7,472 bases of DNA, from positions 1 to 7,472 of the forward strand of contig CANNLO010000227.1 in NCBI GenBank assembly GCA_947505055.1, written 5' to 3'. Position 1 is the stretch's first letter, and each line of letters starts with the position of its first letter. Shown in pieces: positions 5,775 to 7,472 of the stretch. The notes under the pieces were generated by a model. It was not told where the DNA came from, ran no database searches, and saw only the letters and a program-made list of their open reading frames with translations. Origin of the DNA: Methylococcaceae bacterium (lineage in GTDB: Bacteria; Pseudomonadota; Gammaproteobacteria; Methylococcales; Methylomonadaceae). Position numbers and translations under genes: made by a program.

Positions 5775-6027
5775 CCCTAGCGAAGTCTCAAAAATCAATA
5801 TAGAGATCCCTGCTATTCCTGCTACTCCTGCTAATTGGGAAGATGAAAAACCTAAAGTTACACCCCAAAATAGCAAAATAGCAGGAATAGCAGTTGATAC
5901 AGGCTTAGAAACCATCAAAGTAATTTGTTATACCCCGTTAGGTAATCCTTTAGAAGTTATTGCAAGAGATTTTGAACATGCAGAATTTTTACGGCGAATG
6001 AACCCAATGATTCATCATCAAAACTAA
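5764..6027 (+). CDS. 87-aa hypothetical protein with short-period proline/alanine repeat
   Basis: Starts at ATG 5764 inside the end of the DUF3987 gene, with GGAAGG (5752-5757) at correct spacing; this beats the earlier TTG at 5758. Residues 13-24 are a low-complexity IEIPAIPATPAN made from three 9-base units, and residues 37-44 (NSKIAGIA) have a related DNA sequence on the opposite strand. The rest, ETIKVICYTPLGNPLEVIAR then DFEHAEFLRRMN, looks like a small alpha/beta fold. No catalytic motif seen. Position as the last gene of the coupled replication operon suggests an accessory replication or regulatory role. I recall small repeat-bearing proteins downstream of island primases, but cannot name a family here. 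Confidence 0.75.
   Translation: MWFNPSEVSKINIEIPAIPATPANWEDEKPKVTPQNSKIAGIAVDTGLETIKVICYTPLGNPLEVIARDFEHAEFLRRMNPMIHHQN
5810..5893 (+). repeat. 9-bp tandem units and a 15-bp perfect inverted repeat
   Basis: Bases 5809-5835 are three 9-base units: CCTGCTATT, CCTGCTACT, CCTGCTAAT. The stretch CTGCTATTCCTGCTA (5810-5824) has its exact reverse complement TAGCAGGAATAGCAG at 5879-5893, 54 bases later. All of it lies within the 87-aa gene. It could be a protein-repeat coding effect, an mRNA hairpin, or iteron-like sites next to the replication genes. Confidence 0.7.
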
Positions 6028-6044
6028 AACCCAAGGAAATAAAA

Positions 6045-6487
6045 ATGGCAAAACGCAAACAACAGAGTTTAATCAAGGGCACTGCCACTCACTGCAGAAC
6101 TGAAGGTGACTACATGTCCATCCTGCTCGATACGGTGACGTTTGAGGACTGGCAGGATGTTGTCAGCAGTACACTGTCTGCAGCCAAACTAGGCGATGCC
6201 CAAGCCCGGGCGTGGTTAGCCCAGTACCTAATTGGCAAACCCGCAGGCATGCACCCACACCATTAACCGTGGTAGTTCAGCAACTGAATGGTGACAATCC
6301 CTTGATTAACCGGTTATCAAAAAGAGTGATTGATCAGCATAAATATCCAATATTGCATGAAGATGATGTCTGGGAAGACCAAATAAAAGCCATCATAGCC
6401 GCAGAATTGGCGGAAAAAGTTCCGTTAATAGAAACCATAGCCAGACCAGAACCAGCAAGGCTTACAGAGAATCTTGACAATAATTGA
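6045..6487 (+). pseudogene. Small island protein gene with a single-base frameshift
   Basis: ATG 6045 has a good ribosome-binding site (AAGGA, 6033-6037). The first frame gives DTVTFEDWQDVVSSTLSAAK, then LGDAQARAWLAQYLIGKPAG, then runs into MHPHH and TAA at 6264-6266. In the -1 frame the protein continues naturally from about 6251 as APTPLTVVVQQLNGDNPLIN, through VIDQHKYPILHEDDVWEDQI, to TGA 6485-6487. The join GKPAG-x-APTPL reads as one protein of about 147 aa that has lost one base at 6247-6251. The FEDW...GDAQARAWLAQYL.GKP segment recalls small helical island proteins (DUF5681- or terminase-small-subunit-like), but I do not recognise it firmly. The second half alone has no good start: ATG 6212 lacks a matching N-terminus. 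A sequencing error is possible; programmed -1 shifting is less likely because no in-phase slippery heptamer is present. Confidence 0.7.
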
Positions 6488-6547
6488 AGACGGTTTATGA
6501 ACACATTTGACTAATGATTTCGGTGAAAATTAAAAACAGGTGGTGAT

Positions 6548-7174
6548 ATGGGTGGTTACGGTAGTGGTAAACAATATGGGGCCAGTTGCGTGGAAGATCA
6601 GCTTTCGATTGATGCAAGGCAATGGCAGCGTGAAGGGATTTTAGTTGCAGGAACCAGCTTCAATGCCTCTTGGATGCGGAGGGGAAAGGAAGTTGGTAAT
6701 ATCGGTGTTAAAGTCGAAGATCAGCAGCTAAGATTGTCATATTCTTGGAAAAAGAATGATGGGCAAGCGGAAAGTTTGGATTATCCGGTGGAACTACAAA
6801 CCACGTCTTGCCATTACGGAGGGATCCGCTATTGGTTCACCTGTCCAGCTGTTGGATGTGGCAAGCGGGTAGCCAAGCTGTATTTGAGCGAGAAATATTT
6901 TGCTTGCCGGTACTGTAATCGACTGGTCTATCATAGTCAAAGGGAATCAACGTATGAGCGGGCTATCCGCAACGCAGAAAAAATCAGGGTTAAATTGGAC
7001 TGGCAACCCGGCATTTTGAATTTACCCGGCGACAAGCCCAAAGGGATGCACTGGAAGACCTATCTTCGTCTGATGGCAGAATGTAGAGATAATACAAATC
7101 AGGCTCTGTTAGGGATAAATGCAAAAATGGGATTCTTGAATAGTCGAGTATCAGCTTTAGGTGAGCGTTTGTGA
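6548..7174 (+). CDS. Zinc-ribbon protein with N-terminal MGGYGSGK motif, function unknown
   Basis: A 208-aa protein starting from ATG 6548 behind a strong AGGTGG (6538-6543). The N-terminus is the glycine-rich MGGYGSGKQYG. Residues 20-87 form a beta-rich region (for example QLRLSYSWKK). Residues 99-123 form a zinc ribbon: C99 and C104 in TCPAVGCGKRV, C120 and C123 in FACRYCNRLVYHSQRE. Residues 135-208 are basic and helical (ERAIRNAEKIRVKLDW; HWKTYLRLMAECRDN), suggesting nucleic-acid binding. I have the impression that this layout recurs in hypothetical proteins of proteobacterial islands, but I know of no assigned role. It is separated from the coupled operon by a 60-base gap, so it may have its own or read-through transcription. 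The gene looks intact. DNA- or RNA-binding is inferred from the ribbon and basic tail. Confidence 0.85.
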   Translation: MGGYGSGKQYGASCVEDQLSIDARQWQREGILVAGTSFNASWMRRGKEVGNIGVKVEDQQLRLSYSWKKNDGQAESLDYPVELQTTSCHYGGIRYWFTCPAVGCGKRVAKLYLSEKYFACRYCNRLVYHSQRESTYERAIRNAEKIRVKLDWQPGILNLPGDKPKGMHWKTYLRLMAECRDNTNQALLGINAKMGFLNSRVSALGERL

Positions 7175-7472
7175 TTATTGGCCTCCGATGAAGAGGGCCT
7201 GTGGCCGTTTGGAGCATTCGAATTGTTTTTTAAAGCTCACACTCACAACTGCTGCGGAATACGATTGGATTATATACGCAGATATTTATGCAACACCATG
7301 ATTATAAATATTTTAAAGAATTACGATGGCTTGGACTTAGCCCCCCCCTGACTGCGTCATAAATCAGTGTCAAATAGCGGCGGCGCAGACGCCGGCGTCA
7401 CTATTAAGCCAGTGCAAAAATGGAATAGCGTCCTATAACAGTAAAATTTGGTTTGTTTGAGATAATTAGCGA
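7175..7472. other. Gene-free right flank with C8 run and GC-rich palindromic block
   Basis: No frame of useful length with a ribosome-binding site is seen on either strand. Bases 7232-7340 are AT-rich without clear structure. A run of eight C lies at 7341-7348. Bases 7353-7432 contain GCGTCA at 7354-7359 and 7395-7400, GCGTC at 7428-7432, a 12-base perfect palindrome GACGCCGGCGTC (7388-7399), and a CGGCG/CGCCG hairpin (7381-7385 with 7390-7394). On the minus strand the block reads TGACACTGATTTATGACGCA, which loosely recalls the repeated terminal motifs of some IS21-like elements. No transposase is in view, so this is only a possibility. Confidence 0.4.
7180..7231 (+). terminator. Weak terminator-like hairpin after the zinc-ribbon gene
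   Basis: GGCCTC (7180-7185) can pair with GAGG-G-CC (7193-7199) with one bulged G, six bases after the stop codon. No T-run follows directly; TTTTTTT comes only at 7225-7231, so this is a poor intrinsic terminator. Confidence 0.25.

Noticed and set aside
5809..5893. CRISPR array
   Set aside because: Units are only 9 bases, directly adjacent, without spacers of constant length, and lie in a coding frame.
5619..5918. Minus-strand open frame across the DUF3987/87-aa gene junction
   Set aside because: It spans two coupled + strand genes; its isoleucine/alanine repeats are only the antisense of the 9-base units.
6235..6253. Programmed -1 ribosomal frameshift joining the two halves of the 6045-6487 gene
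   Set aside because: No X-XXY-YYZ heptamer in the zero frame before the junction and no obvious downstream stimulator; loss of one base explains it more simply.
6212..6487. Independent 91-aa gene starting at ATG 6212
   Set aside because: Its first residues are the out-of-frame reading of the conserved AWLAQYLIGKP segment, and no ribosome-binding site precedes it; the rest is the continuation of the upstream protein.
7388..7399. Integron attC site
   Set aside because: The palindrome lacks the GTTRRRY/RYYYAAC core pair and no integron integrase or cassette is nearby.

Overview
The window looks like part of an integrated mobile island in a bacterial chromosome, most likely gammaproteobacterial. 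That guess rests on the gene set (tyrosine recombinase, AlpA-type regulator, CHC2 zinc-finger primase, YfjI/DUF3987 protein), which is a common island core in that class. No housekeeping gene, tRNA or rRNA is present to fix the taxon. All genes I support are on the + strand. No capsid, portal, terminase large subunit, lysis or conjugation gene is visible, so the element looks more like a phage satellite or small integrative island than a prophage.

Left part (1-2186), integration and addiction. A tyrosine recombinase enters from beyond the left edge and ends at 887 with all catalytic residues present. Eighteen bases later comes an intact type II toxin-antitoxin pair: a small antitoxin (906-1124) overlapping a VapC-like PIN-domain RNase (1111-1470). 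Downstream lies a graveyard. A second, degenerate copy of an integrase 3' end (1499-1589) overlaps a DUF433-type antitoxin broken by a TAA codon (1579-1809). That in turn overlaps a DUF5615-type PIN-like toxin broken by two single-base deletions (1806-2136). A near-identical 21-bp direct repeat flanks this decayed block (1482-1502 and 2166-2186). The simplest reading is two generations of integrase plus toxin-antitoxin stacked at one site, the older one decaying.

Middle (2187-3453), cargo and control region. An AT-rich, coiled-coil-bearing 343-346 aa protein of unknown function (2270-3301) sits alone between the integration module and the replication operon. This is a position where satellites often carry accessory genes. 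It is followed by a non-coding region with three copies of a GGAAGATTC element in +/-/+ orientation, a TGTTCTGAACA palindrome, a weak promoter candidate, and a perfect 9-bp inverted repeat that ends at the start codon of the AlpA-like gene.

Right part (3454-6027), a tightly coupled operon. It runs AlpA-like DNA-binding protein, a 44-aa single-span membrane microprotein, a CHC2 zinc-finger primase fragment, a DUF3987 P-loop protein, and an 87-aa protein with a short-period repeat. Every stop overlaps the next start, which indicates translational coupling. The primase and DUF3987 proteins probably give the island its own replication function.

Far right (6045-7472). An unrecognised gene carries a single-base frameshift (6045-6487). 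It is followed by a 208-aa zinc-ribbon protein starting MGGYGSGK (6548-7174). The last 298 bases have no gene I can support but contain a C8 run and a GC-rich palindromic block that could be the edge of another element.
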